A stretch of 64,000 nt of DNA from Bacteroidota bacterium (GTDB lineage Bacteria > Bacteroidota > Bacteroidia > Bacteroidales > JAAUTT01): positions 1 to 64,000 of the forward strand of contig JAEYWD010000034.1 of assembly GCA_023429135.1 (NCBI GenBank), in the 5' to 3' direction. The stretch's first letter is position 1, and every line of letters starts with the position of its first letter. Of the stretch, positions 45,596 through 54,960 are shown in pieces. The notes under the pieces were generated by a model, which searched no databases, was not told the DNA's origin, and saw only the letters and a list, made by a program, of their open reading frames with translations. A program made the translations under genes and the position numbers.

Positions 45596-48500
45596 TTAAA
45601 ATTGAACGTTTAATCCAAATACCATTTGTTTGGCTAAGGGGAAGGAAATAGCACCACCTCTTTCCGGGTCATAATTATCTATACCCGAAAAAGTAAAGTA
45701 GTTTTTCAATGAACCATAAAGTTTCAGATTACTCAGGCCAACTTTACCAATAATGTTCTTAGGCAAATTATAAGAAAGCGTAACATCCTTTATTTTAATA
45801 TAATCTGCCTTTTCGTAGAGTAAAGAAGAGCCATAGTTACTATGCGGAGAACTTACAGCCCCCGGGCTTGGAAATTTCGCGCCTGGGTTTGAAGGTGTCC
45901 AATAATCGAGGTCGGCCCAGTTTGAAGTTTCATAGGTAAGCTGACTGTTGTAATCGTACTGGATATAACCACCCAAACGGGCATATACCTGAATCGAAAG
46001 TGAAAGATCCTTATAGTTAAAGGTATTGTTCATACCAATAATGTGCTTGGGAGAACGCTCATAAACAATCTTATCTTCGTTCCCTAACATTCCATCATCA
46101 TTCCGGTCGATAATTTTAATTGTACCCGGATCGCCATAACCTGCAATGTAACCCGTTGTTTGTCCGGGATGATTAGCTTCCCAATTAGCTTTATAAGTGG
46201 CAAACTCACCTACACCCCAGTTTCCATCAGCTTCAAAGTTGTAAAAAGTACTAACCGCTTCTCCAACTATAAGCGCGTCATTTCCATTGATATATTTTTC
46301 AATACCTTCAGATAGTTTCGAAACCTTGTCCCTGAAACTTGTATAGGACCAGTTGATATCCCATGAGAAATCTTTCGCTTTAATAGCCAATGTATTCAGG
46401 GCTACCTCAATCCCACTTCCTTCAGTTTCTCCAACGTTATCAATAATTGTTGGATATACTGATGATGGAGGAGCAGTCCGGAAATATAGCAAATCAGTGG
46501 TATTACTCATAAAATAATCGACACTACCCGAAACCCTGTTATCCATAAAACCAAAATCTAGTCCAAAATTGTAGGCAGTGGTAGTCTCCCATTTTAAATT
46601 TGGGTTTGCCATACTATTGGCTACTTTTCCAACCACATCGGCTCCGGTAAAATAATAATAAATATTTTGAGTACTTAAGGAAGCTAAAGTGCTATAAGGG
46701 TCAACAGCGGCATTACCTGAAACACCCCATGAAGCACGTAATTTGAGGTTGGTTAACCAGTTGCTGGTACCCGCGAGGAACGACTCTTCGCTAACTCTCC
46801 ATGCGGCTGCAACTGAAGGAAAATATCCCCACTTATGGCCTTCGGCAAGGGTAGAAGAACCATCGGCACGTACCGAGGCGGTTAATAAATACTTCTCGTT
46901 AAACTTATAATTCAGACGGCCAAAAAATGATAACATAGATGATTGGGTGTATGTACTTGAAACAACCGGACTGGCTATTTTTTTCACATCGTAGAAGGCA
47001 TTCTTATAATAATGCTCTTTACCTGCATCGCCCGAAATTGACGATTGTTCGTAAATGCTCTGGGTCATACTTTGGCCTAACAATGCTGTAATACCGTGTT
47101 TGCCAAGTTCAACACTATAATTTAAGGTGTTATCCCAGGTGTATTTATTTCTATATCTTGATTCGTTGGAGATATAGCTGGTTGATGGTGCCTGAAAACG
47201 GCTAACACTTTCATAATCCTGGTAATCGCCTAACCTATCATTTGTGCGGTCGAGCGCAAACATCGATCTGAACATCAGATTTTTCAGCGGTGTAATTTCT
47301 AAATAAGAATTCCCAAAAAATCTTGAAGATAGTGTATTGTCCTGATAAGCGCCTTCAATTTCGTCAAGCAACGGGTTACTATGCGCAGCATAGCGGGGGT
47401 TTGGGGTTTTATAAATAGTTCCGTCGCTCAAATATGGGTGAGTAATGGTTGTCATGTTCAACGAGCGTCCGAATAAACCACCGGTTCTTGCATCATGATC
47501 TTTATAGGTATAGAGGATACTTCCACCGGCTTTAAAAACTTTACTTATTTTATGATCTATGTTAATGCGTCCATTGTAACGGCTTAGCTCATCTCGCTGC
47601 ATAAGCCCTTCTTCCTTCATATAACCCAACGACAGATTGTAGGTAGTTTTTTCGTTACCTCCTGAAACTGACATTTCATAGTTCTGGGTCAATCCGTTTT
47701 GAAGAAGCAGATCAGCCCAATCGGTATAAGAACCATCCTCATAAATGGAATATTCAGAAGTTCCATCGGCAAGGGTTAAGGTTAAAATATCTTTGGGTGT
47801 TAAGGCACTGGTTCCCCAGTTTCCCGATGCTTTATCGGCTACATAATTGGCTTTGTCTATCAACCGTTGAACCTCAACTTCACCATAAGCTACTTTAGGA
47901 ATATTGGTTGGTGTATTTGACGACATGAAAGCATTGAAATTCACATTCGATTTACCAGCTTTACCCTTTTTTGTGGTAATAATAATTACCCCATTTGCAC
48001 CTTTTGTACCGTAAATAGCTGTAGAAGATGCATCTTTCAAAACGTCCATCGATTCGATGTCGGAAGGATTGAGATCGAGCGTAGAACCATATTCAACCCC
48101 GTCCACCAAAATTAAAGGATCATTACTGGCCAATAAAGACCGTTGTCCGCGCAGGTTTATGGATAACCTTGATCCCGCCTGTCCGTCGGCCTGACGGATA
48201 TCCAAACCCGGCATACGGGCCTGCATGGATTGCATTGCGTTGCTGGAGGCTGTTTTGGTAATATCTTCCGCTTTAATGGAAGCTACCGAACCTGTTAAAT
48301 CGCGTTTCTTAACAGTACCATAACCTACAACTACAACTTCCTCGAGGTTTTGGACATCCGGTTCCAGATTAATGCTTAGTGATGTTTGTCCGTTTAGAGC
48401 AATTTTTTGGGATACAAAGCCAATATAGGAAAAAATTAAGGTTGCATTTGAGGATGGAACATTTAATGAAAATCTCCCGTCCATATCAGTTACCATACCG

Positions 48501-48997
48501 ATAGTAGTTCCTTCCACGATTATGTTAACACCCGGAATAGGTTCGCCAGTACCTGCATCTTTTACAGTTCCACTAACGCTAATCTGCTGAACAGACCCCA
48601 GAGAACCCAAAAGTTCACTTTCGAACGAGTTTTGCTTTACAAGAATAATTCTGCTGCCCATAACCTTGTAATCAAGATCTTTGCCTGCAAGAATTGTGTT
48701 CAGAACATCTGAGATTTTTACTGCTTCCACATTTACCGAAACCTGTTGATTTTGGTCAATCTGATTGTTGTTGTAGAAGAATTCAAAATCCGACTGCTTC
48801 TCGATAGCTGCAAAAACTTCTTCAATTTTTGCATTCTGCATATTCAACGTAATGCGGGCGTTTTGCGCATACGACTCGCTGGCACATATATGCAGGATTC
48901 CTAAAAATGTAAGCGCTAAGGTTAGTTTCATGATAAGTAGTAATTTACGAAGTGACATCAGAGGTATAAAATCCTCCAACATGAAAATTTTTTTCAT
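45596..48997 (-). CDS. SusC-type TonB-dependent transporter with STN signalling domain
   Basis: An 1133-residue transducing SusC. The long N-terminus (MKKIFMLEDFIPLMSLRKLLLIMKL before the hydrophobic core) is typical of sigma-linked members. The STN domain (about 45-125: NARITLNMQNAKIEEVFAAIEKQSDFEFFYNNNQI) follows. Then come CarboxypepD_reg (about 138-225), TonB-box-like EEVVVVGYGTVKK, plug (about 235-345: DPLILVDGVEYGSTLDLNPSDIESMDVLKDASSTAIYG) and the barrel ending GLNVQF. The STN domain should touch the FecR anti-sigma factor encoded just upstream, making import the signal for the ECF sigma factor. Confidence 0.95.
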   Translation of the reverse strand: MKKIFMLEDFIPLMSLRKLLLIMKLTLALTFLGILHICASESYAQNARITLNMQNAKIEEVFAAIEKQSDFEFFYNNNQIDQNQQVSVNVEAVKISDVLNTILAGKDLDYKVMGSRIILVKQNSFESELLGSLGSVQQISVSGTVKDAGTGEPIPGVNIIVEGTTIGMVTDMDGRFSLNVPSSNATLIFSYIGFVSQKIALNGQTSLSINLEPDVQNLEEVVVVGYGTVKKRDLTGSVASIKAEDITKTASSNAMQSMQARMPGLDIRQADGQAGSRLSINLRGQRSLLASNDPLILVDGVEYGSTLDLNPSDIESMDVLKDASSTAIYGTKGANGVIIITTKKGKAGKSNVNFNAFMSSNTPTNIPKVAYGEVEVQRLIDKANYVADKASGNWGTSALTPKDILTLTLADGTSEYSIYEDGSYTDWADLLLQNGLTQNYEMSVSGGNEKTTYNLSLGYMKEEGLMQRDELSRYNGRINIDHKISKVFKAGGSILYTYKDHDARTGGLFGRSLNMTTITHPYLSDGTIYKTPNPRYAAHSNPLLDEIEGAYQDNTLSSRFFGNSYLEITPLKNLMFRSMFALDRTNDRLGDYQDYESVSRFQAPSTSYISNESRYRNKYTWDNTLNYSVELGKHGITALLGQSMTQSIYEQSSISGDAGKEHYYKNAFYDVKKIASPVVSSTYTQSSMLSFFGRLNYKFNEKYLLTASVRADGSSTLAEGHKWGYFPSVAAAWRVSEESFLAGTSNWLTNLKLRASWGVSGNAAVDPYSTLASLSTQNIYYYFTGADVVGKVANSMANPNLKWETTTAYNFGLDFGFMDNRVSGSVDYFMSNTTDLLYFRTAPPSSVYPTIIDNVGETEGSGIEVALNTLAIKAKDFSWDINWSYTSFRDKVSKLSEGIEKYINGNDALIVGEAVSTFYNFEADGNWGVGEFATYKANWEANHPGQTTGYIAGYGDPGTIKIIDRNDDGMLGNEDKIVYERSPKHIIGMNNTFNYKDLSLSIQVYARLGGYIQYDYNSQLTYETSNWADLDYWTPSNPGAKFPSPGAVSSPHSNYGSSLLYEKADYIKIKDVTLSYNLPKNIIGKVGLSNLKLYGSLKNYFTFSGIDNYDPERGGAISFPLAKQMVFGLNVQF

Positions 48998-49056
48998 ACT
49001 TTTACATAGATTTTAGTTAGTACTTAAGCTGCGAAAATTTAATGCTGACTAAATTG

Positions 49057-49096
49057 AACCGGTAAATGGTGAGACATTTACTGGTTTTTCTTTTTT
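49057..49096 (+). terminator. Plus-strand terminator between fecR-like and susC-like genes
   Basis: AACCGGTAAATG (49057-49068), loop GTGAGA, CATTTACTGGTT (49075-49086) with one G-T wobble, then TTTCTTTTTT. The T-run is on the plus strand, while all genes here run minus. This implies a plus-strand transcript ending here, antisense to the 5' region of the susC message. Confidence 0.75.
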
Positions 49097-49134
49097 ATTT
49101 CTTTCAGGTAGAGTTCATATGTAGTTTAGTTTAA

Positions 49135-50136
49135 TTATTCAATAAAAACTTTGTCCTTTACTATTCTGTACCGAAAAGCAGAGTTTGTCTGCATAATCTT
49201 CAGAATTTGATGAAGAGGTTCGTAATTGTAGAAGCTTCCGTTGTATTTTATCTTTTTTATTTTTTCATTCACAAAAACAAATTCCACATTAAAATTGCGA
49301 CCTAACCGTCGTGCTATATCCTCAAAGCTCAGATTGCGAAATTTAAACTGTCCTTTTAACCACGATTTATAAATATCGGAATCACCTTTCGAAAGCTGAA
49401 TATCATGTGTCGTTTTGGAGAAAACTGCCAGATCGGTCGGTTTGAGTTTTAATTTGCTGTTTTCAGTCCCCTTATCTAAAAGACTGATAGATCCAGACTC
49501 AAGTGCAAAGGATATTTTATCCTCATCGCTGTAGTTAGTGATGTTAAACGAAGTTCCGAGCACTTTCACATCAAGATGCGATGTTCGGACAATAAAAGGT
49601 TTGTCGGGATTATGGCTAACCTGAAAGTAACCTTCTCCATCTAGTACCACTTCCCTGATATTTCCTGAGAATTCACCCGGATAAGTAAGCTTAGATTTTG
49701 AATTTAACCATATCCTGGTTCCATCGGCAAGGGTTAACTGGGCCTGTTGTCCGCTTGGTACCGAAAGCTCATTGAAAGCTAACTGTTTTTTTTGAGGTTT
49801 ACTCCATATATAATAATTAAAGAGTGAGGTTAACCCTATGGTTATAATTACTGCGGCAGCAATTCTCCAAAAAATTGAAATCTTTGAAAAAGAGTTATTT
49901 TCGCTGCCATTTTCACTATTTTGAATCTTATTTAATACTGTTTTGAAACTTTTGTCTGTTTCGTCCGGATTCAGTTTTTCGGTATTTATGTTTGAGATTA
50001 CCCAGGAATTTTTCATTTCCGCAAAATGACGTTTATTCTCTTCTGAGGTCTCGACCCAGGTTAAGAGACATTCGCATTCGTCATCGTTACAGTTTCCCGA
50101 AAGGTATCTTATCAGTAGTTCGTTGTCAATATTCAT
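49135..50136 (-). CDS. FecR-family anti-sigma factor
   Basis: A 333-residue inner-membrane regulator. The cytoplasmic anti-sigma domain (about 1-75: LLIRYLSGNCNDDECECLLTWV) is followed by one helix (about 88-108: ISIFWRIAAAVIITIGLTSLF), the periplasmic FecR domain (about 120-220: LSVPSGQQAQLTLADGTRIWLNSKSKLTYPG) and DUF4974 (about 260-333). It holds the ECF sigma factor until the STN domain of the SusC signals. It lies 69 bp after the sigma gene and 137 bp before susC. Confidence 0.93.
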   Translation of the reverse strand: MNIDNELLIRYLSGNCNDDECECLLTWVETSEENKRHFAEMKNSWVISNINTEKLNPDETDKSFKTVLNKIQNSENGSENNSFSKISIFWRIAAAVIITIGLTSLFNYYIWSKPQKKQLAFNELSVPSGQQAQLTLADGTRIWLNSKSKLTYPGEFSGNIREVVLDGEGYFQVSHNPDKPFIVRTSHLDVKVLGTSFNITNYSDEDKISFALESGSISLLDKGTENSKLKLKPTDLAVFSKTTHDIQLSKGDSDIYKSWLKGQFKFRNLSFEDIARRLGRNFNVEFVFVNEKIKKIKYNGSFYNYEPLHQILKIMQTNSAFRYRIVKDKVFIE

Positions 50137-50205
50137 CTATGAAGGTTGTCTTTTAGAATATAACAGAATACCCCCACCTGCACCCTACGGTTTTTTTATT
50201 TTTTT

Positions 50206-50796
50206 TTACATATTTGAAATAAAAAGCAAAAAGAAGAATCCTTTCAATTCAACCCGAAGATGCGTTAGAGCGATGCTCATCTTTTTCTCGACAGTTTTTA
50301 CAGAAATTCCCAATTTTTCGGCTATCTCAGAATATTTTAATCCGTTGAAACGGCTCATCCGGAAAATCCTGGATGAATCTTCGGGCATTGAGTCGAGTGC
50401 TTTCTGCAGTTTTCTTTCGAGTTCTTCGTATTCAAGCCCTGAAGGATTAAATTCTTCCAAAGCATAAATATTAAGTTGTAATTCGTTCCAGTTATGCTCC
50501 TGAAATGAAAGGTAATTAGATTTGGCCTTCAAATGGTTAAGGTAATTGAGGCACTGGTTACGTGTATTTGTGAACAGGTAAGCAGTAATGTTGGTGTTCT
50601 GCTGAAGTGTGGCTTTCCGCTCCCATAAGGTAAGAAATACCGATTGAATAATATCGTTAGCATCTTCCCTGTTCTTCAGATAGGAAGTTGCAAAGTAAAT
50701 TAACCCATTGTAATAATTATTGAATACGGCTTCAAAGGCTTTGATATTTCCTTCAATTAACTCAGAGATAATATGACTTTGTATAGCCTTATTCAA
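50206..50796 (-). CDS. ECF RNA polymerase sigma factor
   Basis: About 196 residues. Region sigma2 (about 10-80: FEAVFNNYYNGLIYFATSYLKNREDANDIIQSVFLTLWERK) and sigma4 (about 130-185: DSMPEDSSRIFRMSRFNGLKYSEIAEKLGISVKTVEKKMS) are clear. The open frame extends upstream to a TTG at 50856, but that lies in a TATATTTG promoter box (50854-50861). I therefore choose a TTG at 50796 (LNKAIQSHIISELIEGN), which fits the family length; the start codon remains uncertain. It should direct transcription of the susC-susD operon when released by the FecR protein. Confidence 0.9.
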   Translation of the reverse strand: MNKAIQSHIISELIEGNIKAFEAVFNNYYNGLIYFATSYLKNREDANDIIQSVFLTLWERKATLQQNTNITAYLFTNTRNQCLNYLNHLKAKSNYLSFQEHNWNELQLNIYALEEFNPSGLEYEELERKLQKALDSMPEDSSRIFRMSRFNGLKYSEIAEKLGISVKTVEKKMSIALTHLRVELKGFFFLLFISNM

Positions 50797-50853
50797 AGTA
50801 ATCAGTTTAAAAAACGATAATAAGTAGCCGCAAATCTTATAGTAATTGCAATC

Positions 50854-50861
50854 CAAATATA
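50854..50861 (-). promoter_or_regulatory. Putative -7 element of the ECF sigma gene
   Basis: The minus strand reads TATATTTG (TAnnTTTG consensus). No good -33 is seen. It implies transcription starting near 50847, supporting a downstream start codon for the sigma factor. Confidence 0.4.
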
Positions 50862-50907
50862 ATTATCCTGAAAGATATTGAAAAAAAATAGGAAGTGATA
50901 ATCCTCA

Positions 50908-51942
50908 CTAAATCTCATCGAGATTCAGCCCTACCGAGAAATGATTAGAGGCACCGGCCAAATGATAAGAAGCCCGGCCATATTCAATATTAAACTTGGA
51001 AATTTTAATTCCGCAACCAAATGAAAAACCAACCATACCAGCTTTCGAATTAACTGCCATTTCTTTCCGTCTTTGGTAATTATATCCAACCCTGAGATAA
51101 AAATTGCGCGAAGGATTAAATTCAACACCAACAATAATGTGCCGCATAAACTGATCGCCTAATTTATCGATCTTACTTTTTTCGTTTCCCTTGGAATATT
51201 CATCGTTATTATTTTCTTCTTTAACCACATATGTTAAATCGGGTTTCTGAAGCTGGTGTGCCGTTAGGGAAAATGCAAAAGGAGCATACCGGAGCTTTTG
51301 CGTTACTCCTGCTACTATTTCGAAAGGAACCGGTTCAAAGTTGGTTCCATAGTAAGGTTTTATCTGCGAACCTACATTACGCAAAACAATTCCGGCTGAG
51401 AAAAGCTTTTCTGGATTATAATAGGTCGCGCCCAGATCGAACACCAGACCGATGGATGTATAAACTTCATAAACGGAAACTATTGGCTTTACATTTATTC
51501 CTACATTCCATAAACTATCGATTTTACGGGAATAAAAGAGGTTGAACGCGTAATCGGCGGCGCTGAAAGTTCCTGTTTTAATACCTGAGGTATTTGCTGC
51601 ATCAAAACTTCCATAGTTCATGTAATGAATTCCAAAGGCAATATTCTGATTTTCCTTGTAACGCCCTGCCAGGGAAAAGTAGCCATAATTGATATCGGCG
51701 AAGTAATTTACATAATTAAGTACAACCCGGTGATGCATTCCGCTGCGCAGAAGAGCAGGATTATGAAAAGGCATAGATAAATCGGAACTATCGGGTATGG
51801 AAACATTCTTGCCACCAAGAGCCGCAACCCGCGGAGAATTTGTAAGATTAAGAAAAGCATAGGTTTGGCGACCGCCAATCTGAGCATAGCTGTTGACGAT
51901 TATAAACACGATAAAAGTTGCGACTATGCCCGTTCGAAACAT
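50908..51942 (-). CDS. porQ: Type IX secretion system protein PorQ
   Basis: A 344-residue exported outer-membrane protein. A signal peptide (to about 20, NSYAQ) precedes a PorV/PorQ-like (FadL-type) barrel. The opening GGRQTYAFLNLTNSPRVAALGGKNVSIPD and SMPFHNPALL segments are characteristic of PorQ. In the type IX system PorQ helps anchor exported cargo at the surface with PorU/PorV/PorZ. No other por genes lie nearby, which is normal for this scattered system. The sigma gene follows on the same strand but probably has its own promoter. Confidence 0.85.
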   Translation of the reverse strand: MFRTGIVATFIVFIIVNSYAQIGGRQTYAFLNLTNSPRVAALGGKNVSIPDSSDLSMPFHNPALLRSGMHHRVVLNYVNYFADINYGYFSLAGRYKENQNIAFGIHYMNYGSFDAANTSGIKTGTFSAADYAFNLFYSRKIDSLWNVGINVKPIVSVYEVYTSIGLVFDLGATYYNPEKLFSAGIVLRNVGSQIKPYYGTNFEPVPFEIVAGVTQKLRYAPFAFSLTAHQLQKPDLTYVVKEENNNDEYSKGNEKSKIDKLGDQFMRHIIVGVEFNPSRNFYLRVGYNYQRRKEMAVNSKAGMVGFSFGCGIKISKFNIEYGRASYHLAGASNHFSVGLNLDEI

Positions 51943-51979
51943 ACAGGTTGTTTAGCAGAAAAACGGCTAATTTATTAAT

Positions 51980-53068
51980 TTATTTTGCTTTATCGGTTTC
52001 TGTGAGAATGCCGATAAATTTTTGCCCGGCACTCCTCACCCACCGTGGAAACACTTCCGACTTTTTATACTTTGCCATCAGGTCGAGTAAAAGATCAAGA
52101 TTAAAAACAAAATCGAAAACTCCGGCTCCAGCCCTGTTTGCATCAAAAGCATTGCAGTTCTGTTCGAAATGATTTCCGGTGGGGACCATCATCAGAGGCT
52201 TTTGCATGTAAAATGCTTCGCAAACCGACTCGAATCCCGCGGTGCTCGAAAAAGCCGAGCAATCCTTCATATAATTAAGGAACTTTACATCGCTGATCTT
52301 ATGAAAGAAAAGGTTGGGCTGCACTTCAAGATCCTCAGGAGCGTCTTTTTTATCCCAGAAAAAATGTACTTCCCTATCTGAATGTTTTTTGTGCCATGCT
52401 ATAATTTCCTCGGCATAACCGGTATTTAGCATGTATCCTAGTATATATCCCTTATCGGATGTTTGAGCCTCAATTACTTCCTTCCGCAATAATGGAGGAA
52501 CAACATAAATTTTCTTCTTAGGGATGTCGGGCATTTCTACAAAAGAAAGGGCAAGAAATTTACGGGCTCTGAAAGATGTGAGCCGTGTATTGAAGTTCAA
52601 CAAAAACCTGTCGAAATGCTTCCCTTTTGGAAAAACAAAACCCGGATGCAATAAAAGGTACTGATGCCCTATGCAATAGTATGGAACTTTTGGATTAAAA
52701 ACCAGATATGTAAAACCGGCAAGCAACTCATAGTAATTAATTACAACATCGGCACGTGTTTCTTTAATCCGGTTAGCGATAAAACGCATACTACTGATGA
52801 AGGTGCCAAATTTGCGTAGATTATAGAATACAGAGCGGAAAAGCAAAAGACTTTTGTTATCCTTGCTCATCACAAAATTCGGACTTTCATATGATTTGAT
52901 GTCACACTTAATTCGGTTGTAAAAGAAGGCAGGTATTTCGCGGCGTGGACTTTTGCCAACAAGAACTTCAACAACTTCGTGACCATTGCTGACAAGAATA
53001 TCCTGAAGCGAAATTGCCTGGGTCATATGTCCCCTGCCTTCGCCCTGAACTATAAATAAAAAACGCAT
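51980..53068 (-). CDS. GT-B glycosyltransferase (MJ1255/MurG-like family)
   Basis: A 362-residue soluble GT-B enzyme. The N-terminal Rossmann lobe begins RFLFIVQGEGRGHMTQAISL (glycine-rich acceptor loop with GHMTQ). The C-terminal lobe has the nucleotide-sugar region SSTAGFESVCEAFYMQKPLMMVPTGNHFEQNCNA, typical of the Glyco_trans_1_3 (MJ1255) branch near UDP-glucuronosyl transferases. Acceptor and donor are unknown. It lies 53 bp downstream of the GAF sensor gene on the same strand. Confidence 0.83.
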   Translation of the reverse strand: MRFLFIVQGEGRGHMTQAISLQDILVSNGHEVVEVLVGKSPRREIPAFFYNRIKCDIKSYESPNFVMSKDNKSLLLFRSVFYNLRKFGTFISSMRFIANRIKETRADVVINYYELLAGFTYLVFNPKVPYYCIGHQYLLLHPGFVFPKGKHFDRFLLNFNTRLTSFRARKFLALSFVEMPDIPKKKIYVVPPLLRKEVIEAQTSDKGYILGYMLNTGYAEEIIAWHKKHSDREVHFFWDKKDAPEDLEVQPNLFFHKISDVKFLNYMKDCSAFSSTAGFESVCEAFYMQKPLMMVPTGNHFEQNCNAFDANRAGAGVFDFVFNLDLLLDLMAKYKKSEVFPRWVRSAGQKFIGILTETDKAK

Positions 53069-53121
53069 AGATAAAAAACGGTTTTAGAATATTATTAAAA
53101 TGAAAATACCGCAGAAGATCA

Positions 53122-54768
53122 CTAACTGTTTTTCTTTTGAAGCATTTCAATCTTTTGCTGCATCTCTATTTCACGGCGTGCACTCTGCTCCTGAGTTGCC
53201 CTTAGCTCTTCCATATTCTGTCGCATTTCTTCTTCACGGGTAGCAAGTTCTTCTGCCTGAATTTTCGATTGCTCCAGAAGCTTGGCGGTTTGCATATTGA
53301 ACCTTACAGTTGATAGCGTTGAAGCAATTGTTTCCGCTATCTTTTCAACAAACATAATCTGAAAAGGTTGCAACTCGTCGAATGCAGCCAGCTCGAATAC
53401 GCCAAACAACTCGTCGTTCATAATCATTGGAACAAGCAACAGACATCGCGGATTTGCATCGCCCAAACCGGAAGTTATGCGTATATAATTATCGGGAACA
53501 TCAGTAAGGTAAATGGTTTCGCGTTCAATGGCACATCGACCGACAAGACCTTCGTTCATTCCGAGTCTTTTGTTTATAAACTTCTGGCGGTTATATGCAT
53601 AACAAGCAACAAGATCAAGACAGGCATTACCCATCTCATCTTCGCCCACAACAAAAATACCTCCCTGGTTGGCTCCTAGATAGTCGACCAGGTTACTTAC
53701 GATGTTATAAGATAAGACATCGAGCTTGTCATTATCTTTTCGTAAAATGTCACCAAATTTTGCAAGCCCAGCAGTTGCCCAGTTACGTTGCTCATCTTCA
53801 ATTTTACGTTTTTGATCTTCCTCGGCAGCAGCTTTCAGGTCGTCGCGCATTTGAAGCAGCGAATTGCCAAGTACATCGTCTTTACTGGCAGGTTTAAAAG
53901 CTGTATTATAATTTCCCCTACCTATTTCGAGGGCAAAATTCGAAATGGATTTTAACCCGGAAACCAACGAATTCAAAGCCCTGGACATCTCGCCTATTTC
54001 GTCGGCCCGCTCTATCATGGGTTTGTTGGGAAGAATCCCTTTGCTCATCATCAGCAGCGTTCCTTTCATCGAATTTATGGGAATAACCAACGAACGCACC
54101 GTTAAAAAAGCAACAACAAGCGAAACAAAAACCAGTAGGATGCTTGTGTAGAGAATAAAGTTCTTTAATCTGGTAAGTTGAGTTTCCATTGAAGTTCGCG
54201 CACTATCGGCCTGAGATTTCTGATTTATAATAAGTTCGTTAAGGCTGTTAAGAGCTTTGCCGGTTAACATCACTATTTCGCCATTATCTGAAACCATAGG
54301 AATTATATCGAACATCACATTGGCGTCGTTGTACTTATCGATGCTGTTCAACCTATCAATAATAATATGATGCCGCGCAAATAATGTATCGCGAATGAAG
54401 AAGCTAATAGAACGAAATGCTTGCTGATCTTGGGGTTCCCAATGATCCGAAAGCAGAGATAATGCTTGGATCAACTCCGGTAAAGTCTTTTCATGCATTT
54501 GTTTCAAACGCTGCTTATCGGGTGTATCGGAAACTTTATCAACAAAAACCCAACTCTTGACAAGCGCCTGCGAGCTGTTCACCATGTCGTGGAGTTTTAC
54601 AAGCTGAGCTTCCGAAGGTTGATAAACTTCACTTATGTTTTTGTTAAGTTCGCGGCTGTCGTTAAGTACGTTGGTAATCAAAACTGCATTTACAACAAGT
54701 GCAGCGGTTAGAATACCAAAACCAAGACCAATCTTGGCCGATATTCTGAAAGAAATTTTTCTCTTCAT
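53122..54768 (-). CDS. Membrane sensor with HAMP and GAF domains, no output domain
   Basis: A 548-residue protein. It has helix 1 (about 12-32), a periplasmic four-helix-type sensor region (about 33-205), helix 2 (about 208-228), HAMP (about 230-285), a helical linker, a GAF domain (about 350-495: SNLVDYLGANQGGIFVVGEDEMG ... LLLVPMIMNDELFGVFELAAFD), and a C-terminal coiled coil rich in Glu, Gln and Arg (about 500-548). It ends without a histidine kinase, methyl-accepting, GGDEF or phosphatase domain. It must act through a partner, or pass a signal by its coiled coil. The C-terminus is complete, with no sign of frameshift. Confidence 0.85.
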   Translation of the reverse strand: MKRKISFRISAKIGLGFGILTAALVVNAVLITNVLNDSRELNKNISEVYQPSEAQLVKLHDMVNSSQALVKSWVFVDKVSDTPDKQRLKQMHEKTLPELIQALSLLSDHWEPQDQQAFRSISFFIRDTLFARHHIIIDRLNSIDKYNDANVMFDIIPMVSDNGEIVMLTGKALNSLNELIINQKSQADSARTSMETQLTRLKNFILYTSILLVFVSLVVAFLTVRSLVIPINSMKGTLLMMSKGILPNKPMIERADEIGEMSRALNSLVSGLKSISNFALEIGRGNYNTAFKPASKDDVLGNSLLQMRDDLKAAAEEDQKRKIEDEQRNWATAGLAKFGDILRKDNDKLDVLSYNIVSNLVDYLGANQGGIFVVGEDEMGNACLDLVACYAYNRQKFINKRLGMNEGLVGRCAIERETIYLTDVPDNYIRITSGLGDANPRCLLLVPMIMNDELFGVFELAAFDELQPFQIMFVEKIAETIASTLSTVRFNMQTAKLLEQSKIQAEELATREEEMRQNMEELRATQEQSARREIEMQQKIEMLQKKNS

Positions 54769-54907
54769 GGCTCCATGAATAATGTATAATTCAAATTTAA
54801 CTTATTATTCGAATATTTTCGAAAGAAGGCTGAAAATTGTACGAAACCATGAGGCCACAGTTACACTATAACAATGTTCATTCATTTTTTACTTTTTAGG
54901 CCAACAA

Positions 54908-54945
54908 TGGACCTCTTGCTATCGACTATTTTCCGATATTTGGCG
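54908..54945. repeat. Diverged copy of the 40.6-kb hairpin repeat
   Basis: The segment ATGGACCTCTTGCTATCGAC, then TATTTTCC, matches ATGGACTTTTTGCTATTGAC plus TATTTTTC at 40645-40673 with about three differences. Only one arm is preserved. It lies in the leader of the PatB-like gene. Confidence 0.6.
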
Positions 54946-54960
54946 AAATTTTCTTTAATA

